Positions 26,201 through 34,799 of a stretch of 64,000 nucleotides of DNA are shown here, piece by piece; position 1 is the first letter of the stretch; each line of letters starts with the position of its first letter. Both the position numbers and the translations under genes were made by a program. The DNA lies in contig JAGUZQ010000098.1 of NCBI GenBank assembly GCA_020060765.1, positions 1 through 64,000 of the forward strand, in the 5' to 3' direction. Source of the DNA: Planctomycetota bacterium. GTDB taxonomy: Bacteria; Planctomycetota; SZUA-567. A model generated the notes under the pieces. That model was not told the DNA's origin. It worked only from the letters and a program-made list of their open reading frames with translations, and made no database searches.

Positions 26201-27168
26201 TGATTGCGCCATATCCTCCCAACGAATATGAAACGTGGAATTACGATCATCGCCGTTTTCAGAAATGGGGGAACGAAGGCATCGTCACGACCTGCGTTTT
26301 TGAAAAACCTGACGTCGGCAATTTCCGGGTACTGCTGGATTCCGGCTTCGATCTCTGGCAAACTCCGCTGGTGGAATACCGGTCCGGTCGCGGTCGAATG
26401 ACTTTCTGTCAATTAGACGTCACGGATCGCTTTGGAACAGACCCCGTGGCGACGCTGTTGGTGCAACGCCTGCTGGAGGATGGCTTGCGCAGTCATTCCC
26501 AATGCGACGGAAAGCTTGCCGTCATTCCCGGCCACGCCGTGGCTGCGGCGCTTGAGAACATTCCGGCTGAGACCAGGAATGTCAAGCTGCCTGCGGATCT
26601 GGCCGGAGCAGCCGCATTGGCTCTGGATGCGTCCGAGGAACCGGCAGCGCCTCTCCGGGACGCAATCCTGGCCTATGCGCAGGCAGGCGGAACGGTGCTC
26701 TTGTTTTGCGAAACCGGCAGCGTCCCGCAATTAGGCTGGCTGCCGTTTCCGGTTGAACTCCGGGAACAGTCGCTGTGGCGGGCCACTCTGCGCCAGCCCG
26801 GCGGATTGTTGAGCGGTTTGGGGAACTCGGATTTTTTCTGGAGAAAACCGGTCTGCTTCCCAGTGCTTGTCAATGTACCCGCCAACGCGAGCTTGCCGCT
26901 AAATCCGGCGATTATGGCTGTGGTTCCTTTCGGACAAGGGCGTCTGGTTTTATTGCCGGCGTGGTCAACGCGGGAGGTTATTCCCGATCATACGATCCGT
27001 CGTGCCGGGGCCAAGCGCAGTCGTTTCTATTCCACGCTTTTAACCAATCTCGGCGTCGAGGTAAAAGGCGTACCGGATTTGACCAAGACCTTGTCGCGCG
27101 AAAGCGGATTTTTTATCCGTGCGCCGCAAACGTCCGATTTCGATCCGGATTATCATGTCCAATGGTGA
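23125..27168 (+). CDS. Secreted GH2-like glycoside hydrolase family protein
   Basis: The 1347-residue protein starts at an ATG with GGAGGAACACT in front, overlapping the pseudopilin gene by 82 nt. The signal sequence is late (about 33-52; G-L-F-A-T-A-L-F-A-L-T-S-V-F-A-A). A GH2-type jelly-roll (about 115-205; W-L-R-R-T-F-V-C-P-N-N-W-Q-G-R-R-V-A-L-R), an Ig-like domain (about 260-360) and a TIM-barrel (about 370-680; Y-R-L-N-G-K-W-I-R-L-Y-G-D) follow. Then come a beta-sandwich and two glutamine-amidotransferase-like segments typical of large beta-galactosidase relatives. L-V-L-E-E-G-D-F may hold the nucleophile; the usual W-S-x-x-N-E acid/base motif is not visible. Substrate unknown. Confidence 0.75.
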   Translation: MLSRALYRRAMELAGRLALQPLLDRRVTGWRRLCATGLFATALFALTSVFAAEVKPEWDLASAERSVTATRDAVTLNSLWEAEPVTGEDAPDQPPREFHFWLKVPGVWGRRDGADVLAKEDLQPVTSLQDVPLNRLARLWLRRTFVCPNNWQGRRVALRCESVGERLLVFVDGQEAGSLRRSGTVDISSWIKPGIEQELVLLVDARKIPPERLAAELNEAEKKTDTVVGFGAGAEWGDKEKLAISPFPGVIADLMLESRPADVYLEHAEIVTSWQRKRLSVVGRLVNAGKADFYGRIRFSAFRGETTELTFRGEEVRIPAGDTVDFHSDASWENPSPWSPDTPNLYQGRIEVLAGNEQPVDVWDARFGFRELVVDGRGYRLNGKWIRLYGDTQNAPAYLASEDPESVRAFFRYMKSLGHNCYPTDFSVLGANLEDIQYRMRSDRFYEIADEEGILVTLSLPCFIRQEVKDYLENPTYQERLHRLVRTWLERYGQHACVAKLRSPRAVSTGYPNWTNPQCLSGYQTGYAHEYPRRQRDAALRLRAFVRSIDPGGRPLNNGGGDYDGFVTAYHYPNFGIPVQELADWPSRWATEGQKPLVLEEGDFTGSCGFYWRNWRMQKWGNGETGRGEKRFGSAEIESAQAEHAARFSGDSAYADLAESFGELSNVQRNQARDRQEDRAGLTVYYKSRPAQAVMAEYCRRVIPAWRAYGIPEIWHHGVTNQGIQNCVWASGWRPEGSPRLQALAKRGMCLDRFYGTLEAKVYDSLPLEIRDNEAVAAYRRAMRPLLLFLGGPEKRFTTVEHAYASNEVLQKQVVAVNETGVDQSLDLTISLIDGAGMPVTTCSAKGLARQGETAFFPFAFPLPRVASRTEYRLRLTRANRTEDELPIQVFPPLSALACTDIAPAVALYDPAGRTRPLLAKMGISFNLLENLDSLAEIKLLVVGREGLTPHFAKLANLLRLPEAVLAGLNVVVFEQSAFPQDDFKDTEGDLKTASQRRVFIRAPDHPLFSGLSNEDFADWRGASTLIAPYPPNEYETWNYDHRRFQKWGNEGIVTTCVFEKPDVGNFRVLLDSGFDLWQTPLVEYRSGRGRMTFCQLDVTDRFGTDPVATLLVQRLLEDGLRSHSQCDGKLAVIPGHAVAAALENIPAETRNVKLPADLAGAAALALDASEEPAAPLRDAILAYAQAGGTVLLFCETGSVPQLGWLPFPVELREQSLWRATLRQPGGLLSGLGNSDFFWRKPVCFPVLVNVPANASLPLNPAIMAVVPFGQGRLVLLPAWSTREVIPDHTIRRAGAKRSRFYSTLLTNLGVEVKGVPDLTKTLSRESGFFIRAPQTSDFDPDYHVQW

Positions 27169-27214
27169 CAGCATTACATTCTGATTATTTGAAAAACAAT
27201 AAAGGGAAAAACTT

Positions 27215-30082
27215 ATGTCAAAATATTCGCGAAAATACTGCCTGTCATTGGCTTTTTTTATTGCCAGCGGAATCATTCAGGCGGCTGAGTTCCCATCCAT
27301 GGTACCCATGCCAAGAGAGACGAATGTATCCGGGAACAACGTTATCCTTCAACAAGATAAGGCGAGGATCATAGTTTGCACGGAACATCCCATAGTCCGT
27401 AGCGGTTTGTCTCTCCTGCAAAAGGCGATAACCGATCTTGGCTGTGCAGCATTGCCAGAAGAATCCGCCCAGGAAGAGGATGCGCCTGGTGGCTGGCGCA
27501 TTCTGCTGGGAACCGCTGATGCCAAGCCGCTTGTTGAAGAAGGTGCGGCCGAATTGACGCCTGATGAAATTCAAGGCTATGCCATCGATGTGCGCCCGAA
27601 GGCAGACGGAGGCGGCGTTGTGCTTCTTGCAGGCCACGACCCGGAGGGGGCAATGTACGCTTGTGTCACATTTGCGCGTATGCTTTCGGCGGCAGAGGGC
27701 AATCTATTAGTTCTTCCCGCGCAGGTGCGCGACTGGCCAGACTTCAAACTGCGCGTTCTGGACTCGGAAATGGAACTCCTGAACTGGATGCAAAACATAA
27801 CAGATAAGGACGAGCAGAAATCACGTCGCGCTGTTGAAACCGCAAAGCGATTCATCCGCGAGCAAGTCGTTGCATACAAGATCAATGTCGTGGATCTGGG
27901 ATTCAAGACTTTTGGCCGCTATTCCAATGAAGCGATTCTGGATGCTCTTGACAGCGGCGGATATAACTGGGTGCGTGAGATTACTGATTATGGACACGCC
28001 CACGGCGTTAAATTTTCCTATATTTTTTGGACGGGGGTGGCGCCGATTAAGGGTAATGAAAACAATCCCCGCTACAATAATCTAATGCAATTGGCTGGCT
28101 ATTACCACACCTGGGGAGACGACGAACTGTTGCAGGAGCGCTATTCTAAGCTGGCTCGGGCGTTTGCGCATTTCGGTTATGATATCATATTCGCGCACCA
28201 CCCGGACACCGTAAATGAAAATTGGCCAAACCGTTCGGCTCACGACAGGGAACGCTTCGGCGATGATCGCGCAGCGGCGGATGCCAACCTGATACAGCAA
28301 TATTCCACGGCAATCAAAAAAGGCATCCCAGGCGCGGTTGTGTACGCAATAGTGCACCCCTATAGCCCCGCATATCTCAAAAGAAGCAATTATTACCACG
28401 AATTTTTCCCGCGACTAGGCAAACTCATGCCGAAGGATGTTGGCATCATGCTGCGTGAGGGTACCAGGGAGGAATATGAGATACTCGGTCGCTACTATGA
28501 AAATCGTCCCATAGCCTGTTACCACGAAATCTTTCATGCAATCATTGACCAAGGGAAAATCGCGGGGGTTGATCGGGCGTATATTTCAGAACAGCCGCGT
28601 TTCGCTAAGACGTTTTTCTTTCCTCATCCTCAAAGCTGCTATTACAATATATGGGCAAACGACCGAAGCGTTATCAGGCTTCTCAAAGCTTGGTATTCAT
28701 GGAACGTGAATGCGCCTGGCGGAGAAAATTCGTTCAGTAAAAAATATGGGCTTACCCTTTTCGACCAAATGGGAGCTAATCTGCCGGAGTCAGTTCTTCG
28801 CCCCGTGTTGCGGGAGTTATATGGGGAAGTACACTTGGCGGAGTTTCTGGAATATTGGCGCCAACCGCTCAAGCCAATGTGGGTTGGAATGCCAGAGATC
28901 ATCATGCAGGCGTCGGTGCAACGGATCAATGAGTGGAACCTGAGTGAAATTTCCCTGCCGGATCCTGTCGGCGAAGTTAGCCGGCAGATTGAGGCTGGCA
29001 TCCGGGCGGTAGCCGCGATGGATCGCGTACTCGCGGACGATACTTTAGCTCCGCAAGCGCGTAAGGATGCCCAAGACCTGCGAAAATACGCACTGGTTTT
29101 CAAGTTTTTGGGACCACCGCAGCTATTGTATGCGAAGGCTTATCAGCAGCTGAAAAATAATGATATCGCAAATATCTTGCCTATGGTGGAAACAGGCAAG
29201 GATGAACTTATCAACGCAGGCACGAAGCTCAAAGCCGAGAACGTTAACGGGGTTCGCTTTGAATCCTGCGGAATTGCAAACGGCAAGCGGGTTGGCGTGC
29301 ATTGGGACAACTCACTGATCGACACTCTTTTTCTGCCCCGTTTTGAAAAGCTTGAGGAAATAGTTAAAAAAGGTACGGCTGGTTCTGAACGCGCGGTTCC
29401 GAATGACGTTCAGGAAAATTTGAACAGCCGCGTACTTTGCGCTACACTTCTGAAAGAGGGAGAAGCTGTCAATCTGGATGGTATCGTCGATGAGGAGGCA
29501 TGGGCGCGAACCCCTGCCGCTGAAACATTCATAGCCATAGGCAAGACTCGCCGCGGAGAAGTTGTGTTTCCGGAAGCGCAGACCTCGGTGCGATTTCTCT
29601 ATAACGATCAGGGCTTGTATGCCGCGTTCCGCTGCATAGAGCCAGGAACGGATGACATGCTTGCCGGCGCCGCGCGACGGGATGATTTCGCGATATTCAA
29701 CGATGACGAAATTGAGCTGTTTTTTCTGCCTGCTCCTGAGTCGAGCGTACGCGCCCATATGGTATTCAATATCGGTGGGCAAAAATTGGACATGATGCCA
29801 GAGAAGCAGCCTGACGGCACAATTATCAATATCGTCCGATGGAATCCTGAATGGAGCGTGAAAATCGCCGTGGATCACATGACGGCATGGACCGCGGAAG
29901 TTTTTATTCCCTGGAATGCTTTCCAGGATGAACACTTCGCCATATTAAAGGACACGCCAAAGGTTGGCACTACATGGAAAGTAATGGTTGGCAGATCGCG
30001 ACGCCAACTCGAGTATTCAGGCGTGGTCTGGAGTACAAGCTTTCACGATACCGATCGATATCCTACATTGATTTTTAAATAA
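27215..30082 (+). CDS. Secreted GH20/GH84-like hydrolase with C-terminal CBM9-like domain
   Basis: Signal peptide (about 8-24; C-L-S-L-A-F-F-I-A-S-G-I-I-Q-A-A). Residues about 25-170 match the alpha/beta N-domain found before GH20, GH84 and related hexosaminidases (M-V-P-M-P-R-E, L-A-G-H-D-P-E-G-A-M-Y-A). A TIM-barrel-like centre follows (about 175-560; F-I-R-E-Q-V-V-A-Y-K-I-N-V-V-D-L-G-F and H-G-V-K-F-S-Y-I-F-W-T-G). The C-terminal about 190 residues form a CBM9-like module (A-V-N-L-D-G-I-V-D-E-E-A-W, D-E-I-E-L-F-F-L-P). I could not identify the catalytic acidic pair. It lies 46 bp after the GH2-like gene and 12 bp before the next. Confidence 0.72.
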   Translation: MSKYSRKYCLSLAFFIASGIIQAAEFPSMVPMPRETNVSGNNVILQQDKARIIVCTEHPIVRSGLSLLQKAITDLGCAALPEESAQEEDAPGGWRILLGTADAKPLVEEGAAELTPDEIQGYAIDVRPKADGGGVVLLAGHDPEGAMYACVTFARMLSAAEGNLLVLPAQVRDWPDFKLRVLDSEMELLNWMQNITDKDEQKSRRAVETAKRFIREQVVAYKINVVDLGFKTFGRYSNEAILDALDSGGYNWVREITDYGHAHGVKFSYIFWTGVAPIKGNENNPRYNNLMQLAGYYHTWGDDELLQERYSKLARAFAHFGYDIIFAHHPDTVNENWPNRSAHDRERFGDDRAAADANLIQQYSTAIKKGIPGAVVYAIVHPYSPAYLKRSNYYHEFFPRLGKLMPKDVGIMLREGTREEYEILGRYYENRPIACYHEIFHAIIDQGKIAGVDRAYISEQPRFAKTFFFPHPQSCYYNIWANDRSVIRLLKAWYSWNVNAPGGENSFSKKYGLTLFDQMGANLPESVLRPVLRELYGEVHLAEFLEYWRQPLKPMWVGMPEIIMQASVQRINEWNLSEISLPDPVGEVSRQIEAGIRAVAAMDRVLADDTLAPQARKDAQDLRKYALVFKFLGPPQLLYAKAYQQLKNNDIANILPMVETGKDELINAGTKLKAENVNGVRFESCGIANGKRVGVHWDNSLIDTLFLPRFEKLEEIVKKGTAGSERAVPNDVQENLNSRVLCATLLKEGEAVNLDGIVDEEAWARTPAAETFIAIGKTRRGEVVFPEAQTSVRFLYNDQGLYAAFRCIEPGTDDMLAGAARRDDFAIFNDDEIELFFLPAPESSVRAHMVFNIGGQKLDMMPEKQPDGTIINIVRWNPEWSVKIAVDHMTAWTAEVFIPWNAFQDEHFAILKDTPKVGTTWKVMVGRSRRQLEYSGVVWSTSFHDTDRYPTLIFK

Positions 30083-30094
30083 ACGGATATTCAT

Positions 30095-31435
30095 ATGCGG
30101 CTCTCACTCATTTTGCGGCTATTGTTAGCTTTTTCCTCTTTTGCATGGCTCGCGTCTGCTGAAGAAGAAATGCCGCATTTCAGGATAGGCTTATTGACAA
30201 ACACAGGCGCGGAAGTGGCGGCAGCAAAGGCTAGCGTAATGCCGGATATCGGAGTTGAAGTCGTAGACCTAAGAACTGGCGAAATGACGCTGCTACGGAA
30301 TTTCCCCCTGGCCATAGTAACAGCCACGTGCGACGAAGGGTCCATCAAAGCATTTGAGGATTATGTAGTCAGCGGCGGCACAGTGGCGTTTCTGGGCCAC
30401 GCCGCTTTATCGGAACGCATCCGCAAACTCTGTGGCCTGGAAGTAGCCACCACGGGAGGTTGTTCTTCACTGCGCCTCTGGGGGTATACGCCACTCTTTA
30501 TCGGCATCCGGGATTATTCCTGCCAGCAGCTTCCTGAGCGAACTTTCCCAGCCGTGTTGGCTTTCCCAGACACAAAAGCAGAAATGCCGGCAATTTTTGC
30601 CTCCGCCGAATTCTCGCCCGACTTTTCTGTGGACCGAAATGGTTGTCGGATCTATTCATGGTACAATGCAACTCGCTGTTATGATGAAGGAATTTATCTC
30701 TCCGTGCTGGCACGAGGGCAGGGCGCAGCAATATTCGTAGCTGAAAACCTGCTATGCAACGGGGCAAGAGATCAGCGTACGAGGTTTATCTTGACGAACT
30801 TGCTTTCGCCGCTAGCCTTAACACTTAAAGGAACCTCTTCGCCTGCACCACCTCTGTTTGCAAACACGGACGGAAATCTGCTGTTGAATGGAAACATGCA
30901 GGCTGATTGCCTTGTCAGCAATTCTCATTCAAAAGACAAAGTAAGCCCGTCTCCTCATAAAGTTGCCATGGGGTGGACACATAATTTCTGGAACGGGCAG
31001 TTTCGAGTGATGTTGGTTGAGGAGAAAAGCGGCAATCGATACATGCAAACGACTTTCTGTGGCTCCGAGAGCGAGGCATTGGGAGCCTGCTGTGTATTTC
31101 GCCAGCATCGGCGTCTTGTCCAATTAAACACAAAAGTGCCCTATACATTACGCTTTAGCATACGGGCAGACTGCTGTGTGCGCGCAAGCCTGCGCGGGCA
31201 ACTTTCTGACGGAACACACTGGGAATATTCTATCATGGATGCAGATCCGTCTCTCGGAAAATCAACGGACGATGCCTGGGTTATTCGTGAGTGTACATTT
31301 CAGCTTCCTGCGACATGCTTCAACGGACAAGAACCGCAGCCTGGATTTTTTTTGGATTTCAGCATGCAAGACGGTAGACGGTGTGCTCTGGACGACGTTT
31401 CGCTTAAACAACTAACAAAAGGAACTTTCCCATGA
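30095..31435 (+). CDS. Exported protein with GATase-like and carbohydrate-binding-like domains
   Basis: A 446-residue protein with a clear signal peptide (about 3-22; L-I-L-R-L-L-L-A-F-S-S-F-A-W-L-A-S-A). Residues about 25-235 resemble the flavodoxin-like, catalytically inactive amidotransferase domain of beta-galactosidases and ThuA-like proteins (D-L-R-T-G-E, Y-V-V-S-G-G-T-V-A-F-L-G-H). Residues about 265-440 look like a CenC-type jelly-roll binding module (L-L-L-N-G-N-M-Q-A-D). It ends in an ATGA overlap with the next pseudopilin gene. No catalytic residues recognised; it may bind the same polysaccharide as its neighbours. Confidence 0.65.
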   Translation: MRLSLILRLLLAFSSFAWLASAEEEMPHFRIGLLTNTGAEVAAAKASVMPDIGVEVVDLRTGEMTLLRNFPLAIVTATCDEGSIKAFEDYVVSGGTVAFLGHAALSERIRKLCGLEVATTGGCSSLRLWGYTPLFIGIRDYSCQQLPERTFPAVLAFPDTKAEMPAIFASAEFSPDFSVDRNGCRIYSWYNATRCYDEGIYLSVLARGQGAAIFVAENLLCNGARDQRTRFILTNLLSPLALTLKGTSSPAPPLFANTDGNLLLNGNMQADCLVSNSHSKDKVSPSPHKVAMGWTHNFWNGQFRVMLVEEKSGNRYMQTTFCGSESEALGACCVFRQHRRLVQLNTKVPYTLRFSIRADCCVRASLRGQLSDGTHWEYSIMDADPSLGKSTDDAWVIRECTFQLPATCFNGQEPQPGFFLDFSMQDGRRCALDDVSLKQLTKGTFP

Positions 31436-32124
31436 TAATGAGACGAAATGGATTTACCTTGGTAGAGCTTTTGGTAGTGATAAGCATAGTCAGTATATTG
31501 GCAGGACTGATGCTGCCAGTGTTGAAATCCGCAATGGAAAGCACGCGGGCGGTTCAGTGCGCCAGCCAGTTCAAGCAGATTTATCTTGGGTTCACTATGT
31601 ACGCTGACGATTGGATCGGGCAATATCCCCTCTCGCGCTACTCTGATAACCCTAACGTCTACTGGATGTGGTTCCTTGCCCCGTATGAGGTGACTCCGCC
31701 GTGCTATCTTTGCCCAAGCCAGACGAGTGTTTATCTTGAACGATGGAAGTCAGGAACTCCGCCGCCTGCAGGGGGCTGGCCTGCCGCATACCCCAATCCG
31801 ATCAAAACCAACGTAGCATTTAACTACTACGCAGCCAAAGCCATCACGGGGCTATATACAGTGTCTTATCACATCAAACGCGCCAAGATAAAACAGTCGT
31901 CCAAATACATGCTTCTGATTGACGTGTACAAGGGGGGCGTGGTGAGTACCTTGGATCCGTCAGGCAACACCGGTGCGTGCTATCGACACAGCAATGCGGC
32001 AGATATTTGCTATGGTGACGGGCATACCGGCATTTTGCGTTTAGGTCATGAATATGGAGATGTAACTGCGATGGCAGACGCGCCCAACGGTTCACCCACA
32101 AGCGTACTCTGGACTGGCGAATAG
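31432..32124 (+). CDS. Type II secretion-like pseudopilin
   Basis: The leader M-I-M-R-R-N-G is cut before F-T-L-V-E-L-L-V-V-I-S-I-V-S-I-L-A, a canonical prepilin peptidase site and N-terminal helix. The 230-residue protein is a paralogue of the pilin half of the fused gene at 21773. Both share W-K-S-G-x-P-x-P-x-G-G-W-P, a D-G-H motif and the terminal W-T-G-E. The Y-G-D-G-H-T-G part recalls the H-x9-DG proteins numerous in Planctomycetes and Lentisphaerae. AAAGGA precedes the ATG, which overlaps the upstream stop. Confidence 0.85.
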   Translation: MIMRRNGFTLVELLVVISIVSILAGLMLPVLKSAMESTRAVQCASQFKQIYLGFTMYADDWIGQYPLSRYSDNPNVYWMWFLAPYEVTPPCYLCPSQTSVYLERWKSGTPPPAGGWPAAYPNPIKTNVAFNYYAAKAITGLYTVSYHIKRAKIKQSSKYMLLIDVYKGGVVSTLDPSGNTGACYRHSNAADICYGDGHTGILRLGHEYGDVTAMADAPNGSPTSVLWTGE

Positions 32125-32235
32125 AAGCAGGCCTGTTTCCACACGGAGGTGACGCAAATACGCCGCCAAGGGATTGCGTGGGCAGTATTGACGCATTCAA
32201 AGCCAAAAAATATTTTAATGGCATCAGCGGCATGC

Positions 32236-32282
32236 AAGGATCACTCCCAGTTCGGTAATCATGGCGTGATCCTTTATTCCGT
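32236..32282. terminator. Hairpin between convergent genes
   Basis: AAGGATCAC (32236-32244) pairs perfectly with GTGATCCTT (32266-32274) across a 21-nt loop; the right side continues TTATTCC. It ends at the stop codon of the minus-strand gene. Confidence 0.5.
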
Positions 32283-34241
32283 AAGAGCCAGGATGCCGTA
32301 AGTCTTCAACGGCGGCAGGGCAAATCTGTAACTGTTGCCGCGTTTGACCGGTTTGGCTACTTTTCCGGTTTTAGCGTCGGAGGCGTCGGGGCTGTAATAG
32401 TGAAACTCTCTTCCTGCGACCAGATCGGGGCGTAACGCCACTGTGACACCCCGCGCGGCGCGTTCGTTGCGGTAATTGACCAGATGCACGCACAACACGC
32501 CTGCGCCGGAACTGCGCAGTTCGGCAGTGACAGTGTCGGGCGCATCGACTGCGAGCAGCCGTCGCTTGCCCAGAAGCTTTCCCATCAACGTCGCCAGCTT
32601 CCCGGCGGCGGCAGGCAGTTTGACCCGCACGGAATAGCCCGCAGGCAGTTCGTTGACCGCTTTTTCCGGCGTGTCAGGCAGCCAGACGACGCGCTGGTGT
32701 CCCCGCAGAGCCTCCAGAGCGTTTAGTTCATACTCGCGGAAATTGTCGTCGCACTCGCCGGTTCTGCCGGTCAACAATAGCGAACCCCCGTTTTCCACGT
32801 ATGCGGTAATCGCCTCTGCCCGACGTTCACCCAAACAGGAGACGTTAGGAAGGATCAAAAGATCGAATTCGCTCAGGCGGCTCAAGTCCGAGTCGGACAG
32901 GATGGCGTAGGGAATCTTCTTCTGTACACAGATCTGCTCCATGCCGAAAAAACACGGATAGCAGGCGGGACGGTCGAACATATTGGCGCTGGCGCCATAG
33001 AGTAGCGCCACTTGCGCGAACGGACGCGATTCCGCATAAAGCTCCTCATGCTGGCGGAAGAATTGCAAATAATGCTCCGCCGGTTTGCGCAGTATCGCCT
33101 CGTCGAACAGGAAGCCGTTGCCCTTATCCCGTGCGCGCAATGCCCAATTCAGTCCCGGCAGCCCGCCAAACGCTATCGTCTCCGCCAGCCCCAGCACGAC
33201 GTCTGCGCCTTTTTTCGGCAGGCCGCTACCCTCGGCGTCGTGTTTCCAGGTTGTCGGCACCGCCACGTAGCCAGCCGCCTCTGCCAGCCGGAAAGCGTGC
33301 GCCTGATGCACGACGCAGCCGTTTTCCGCGCGCGGGAATTGGCCGTTCTCCGCCCAGATCATGTCTACGGTTCGCCCGTAGGAAAACGGCTCCACTCCCC
33401 GCAGCGCGGCGAGGTTGGTTTCGCCCCGGGGCAGGCAGGGATTGGCGATAATCGCCGCCTCGGGATTGCATTGCCGGATATGCTTGCGCAACTCCCCCAG
33501 TGCGCCGTTCAACCCCTCAATCCGAAACCGAATCCACTCCTGCACCAACGGGTCATAGATGCTTCCCTCCAGTTTCGCTTCCGGCGGCAAACCGATTTTA
33601 GCAAAACTGCCCAGGCCGAAACGCTCGCGCGGCTCAGGCTGCCGCTTAAGAAATTCCCCGAACTCGCGTCGGCAGTTTTCGCAATAACAGGGCATGCTAT
33701 ACGAATTGTCGAAGTGGATTCCGTCCAGTCCCGTCTCTGTCAGGCCATGACTGATGCACCTTTTCAGATAATCAATGAACTCCCTGTGGCGACAGCAGGC
33801 ACGGGAGCGGTAATACAGCCCGCTCCAGGCGCGCGGCTTGCCCTGCTCGTCCAGCTCCAGCCACTTTTCCGCTTCGGGGACTTCCTGGAAAAACTGCTCG
33901 TGGTAAAGCGTGCCAAACTGCGTATAGCCGATTACGCGAATACCGTTGCGGTGACACCTGGCCACCAGCTCCTTTGTCCGCGCCATTCCTTCCTGTTCGT
34001 ATTCCAGGCCGAAGCCTTTGAAAAAATGGGTGACCGCCAGATTGACTCCCGCCGCCGCCATCATCTCCACGGTTTCTTCCGCGTGGATGCGGTCGTACCA
34101 GCGCGGGAGCCAGCGGGCATTGCCGATGACGCCTGCCATGGGGTGACCCTGGCGGCGATAGGCGTAATCCGGTTCCCACGCCCACCACGCCCAGCGCAAC
34201 TTGCCGGGATCAAGCCATTCCGGTCTATCGTTCATGTTCAT
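32274..34241 (-). CDS. Putative cytoplasmic glycoside hydrolase (GHL6 / beta-galactosidase-like)
   Basis: No signal peptide. 655 residues: a TIM barrel (about 10-380) with W-A-W-W-A-W-E-P-D-Y, G-L-D-G-I-H-F-D-N-S-Y-S-M-P-C-Y-C-E-N-C-R and I-R-V-I-G-Y-T-Q-F-G. Then comes a beta-galactosidase trimerisation-like domain (about 400-530; Y-V-E-N-G-G-S-L-L-L-T-G) and a small beta C-domain. The pattern fits the hypothetical glycosyl hydrolase 6 group. The D-N-S pair at the end of a barrel strand is a candidate catalytic site. Two Met codons (1 and 3) follow GGAAAGGG; either may be used. It is transcribed toward the exported hydrolases and probably handles their imported product. Confidence 0.72.
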   Translation of the reverse strand: MNMNDRPEWLDPGKLRWAWWAWEPDYAYRRQGHPMAGVIGNARWLPRWYDRIHAEETVEMMAAAGVNLAVTHFFKGFGLEYEQEGMARTKELVARCHRNGIRVIGYTQFGTLYHEQFFQEVPEAEKWLELDEQGKPRAWSGLYYRSRACCRHREFIDYLKRCISHGLTETGLDGIHFDNSYSMPCYCENCRREFGEFLKRQPEPRERFGLGSFAKIGLPPEAKLEGSIYDPLVQEWIRFRIEGLNGALGELRKHIRQCNPEAAIIANPCLPRGETNLAALRGVEPFSYGRTVDMIWAENGQFPRAENGCVVHQAHAFRLAEAAGYVAVPTTWKHDAEGSGLPKKGADVVLGLAETIAFGGLPGLNWALRARDKGNGFLFDEAILRKPAEHYLQFFRQHEELYAESRPFAQVALLYGASANMFDRPACYPCFFGMEQICVQKKIPYAILSDSDLSRLSEFDLLILPNVSCLGERRAEAITAYVENGGSLLLTGRTGECDDNFREYELNALEALRGHQRVVWLPDTPEKAVNELPAGYSVRVKLPAAAGKLATLMGKLLGKRRLLAVDAPDTVTAELRSSGAGVLCVHLVNYRNERAARGVTVALRPDLVAGREFHYYSPDASDAKTGKVAKPVKRGNSYRFALPPLKTYGILALTE

Positions 34242-34426
34242 GCCCTTTCCATAATCAGAGTTTGCACTTCCGTAAATACCCCGCGCGGTCGGCAGTGTCG
34301 GTCTCGCCTACGAAAATCCTCCTGTCATCGGTAAAACAAATATCGTGGCCGAGAGGTGTTGCGTGCGGTTTCCCCACTGCGGAAAGCAGAATTCATCACG
34401 CTTTGGCTCCTGTTTGGTATATGTCA

Positions 34427-34454
34427 AATATACTCCATAAATATCGCTTGTCAA
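34427..34454 (-). promoter_or_regulatory. Sigma-70 promoter of the minus-strand hydrolase
   Basis: On the minus strand TTGACA (34449-34454), 16-nt spacer, TATATT (34427-34432). Both boxes are near consensus. Confidence 0.7.
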
Positions 34455-34457
34455 GCG
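34445..34457. promoter_or_regulatory. Palindromic operator candidate CGCTTG-t-CAAGCG
   Basis: A perfect 6-1-6 palindrome covers the -35 box, where a bound repressor would block RNA polymerase. The form is compatible with LacI-family operators, but the regulator is not identified. Confidence 0.55.
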
Positions 34458-34799
34458 AACATATCGTACATTCGCGTGAGCAAAACTGAAGAAGCTGCCG
34501 ACCTATGTTTTAAATCCGGTAATCGAAATATGTTCATGTCTTTCCTGAGCGATCTCGCGGAAGCTTTCGCGCAACAGCGACGACTGGGGGGGAAACTGAT
34601 AACTGTTTCGCTTTACAAAATGCCACGTTTAATGATAATTGCATCCAGTAGCCATTCAGCTATTCAGCCCTTTCCGGCGGATTTTGCATCATTTGATGCG
34701 ATTGCCCTGGTGAATAGCCCTCGGCTGCCGGATTTTGGTTGACCTGCCCCTTTCCTCTTGGTTCAATCTAAACATAGTGTCCATAAATGCGGAGAACGG

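Larger units (their letters stand above)
34242..34799. other. Divergent intergenic region (558 bp)
   Basis: It separates the minus-strand hydrolase from the plus-strand electron-transfer block. A promoter with a palindromic operator (34427-34457) serves the minus strand. The rest (about 34480-34790) shows no gene with a usable start; the regulator gene starts with GGAG at its right edge. Confidence 0.5.

Noticed and set aside
34356-34742. 128-codon open frame in the divergent intergenic region
   Set aside because: It starts over the opposite-strand promoter, has no ribosome site and no protein-like pattern.
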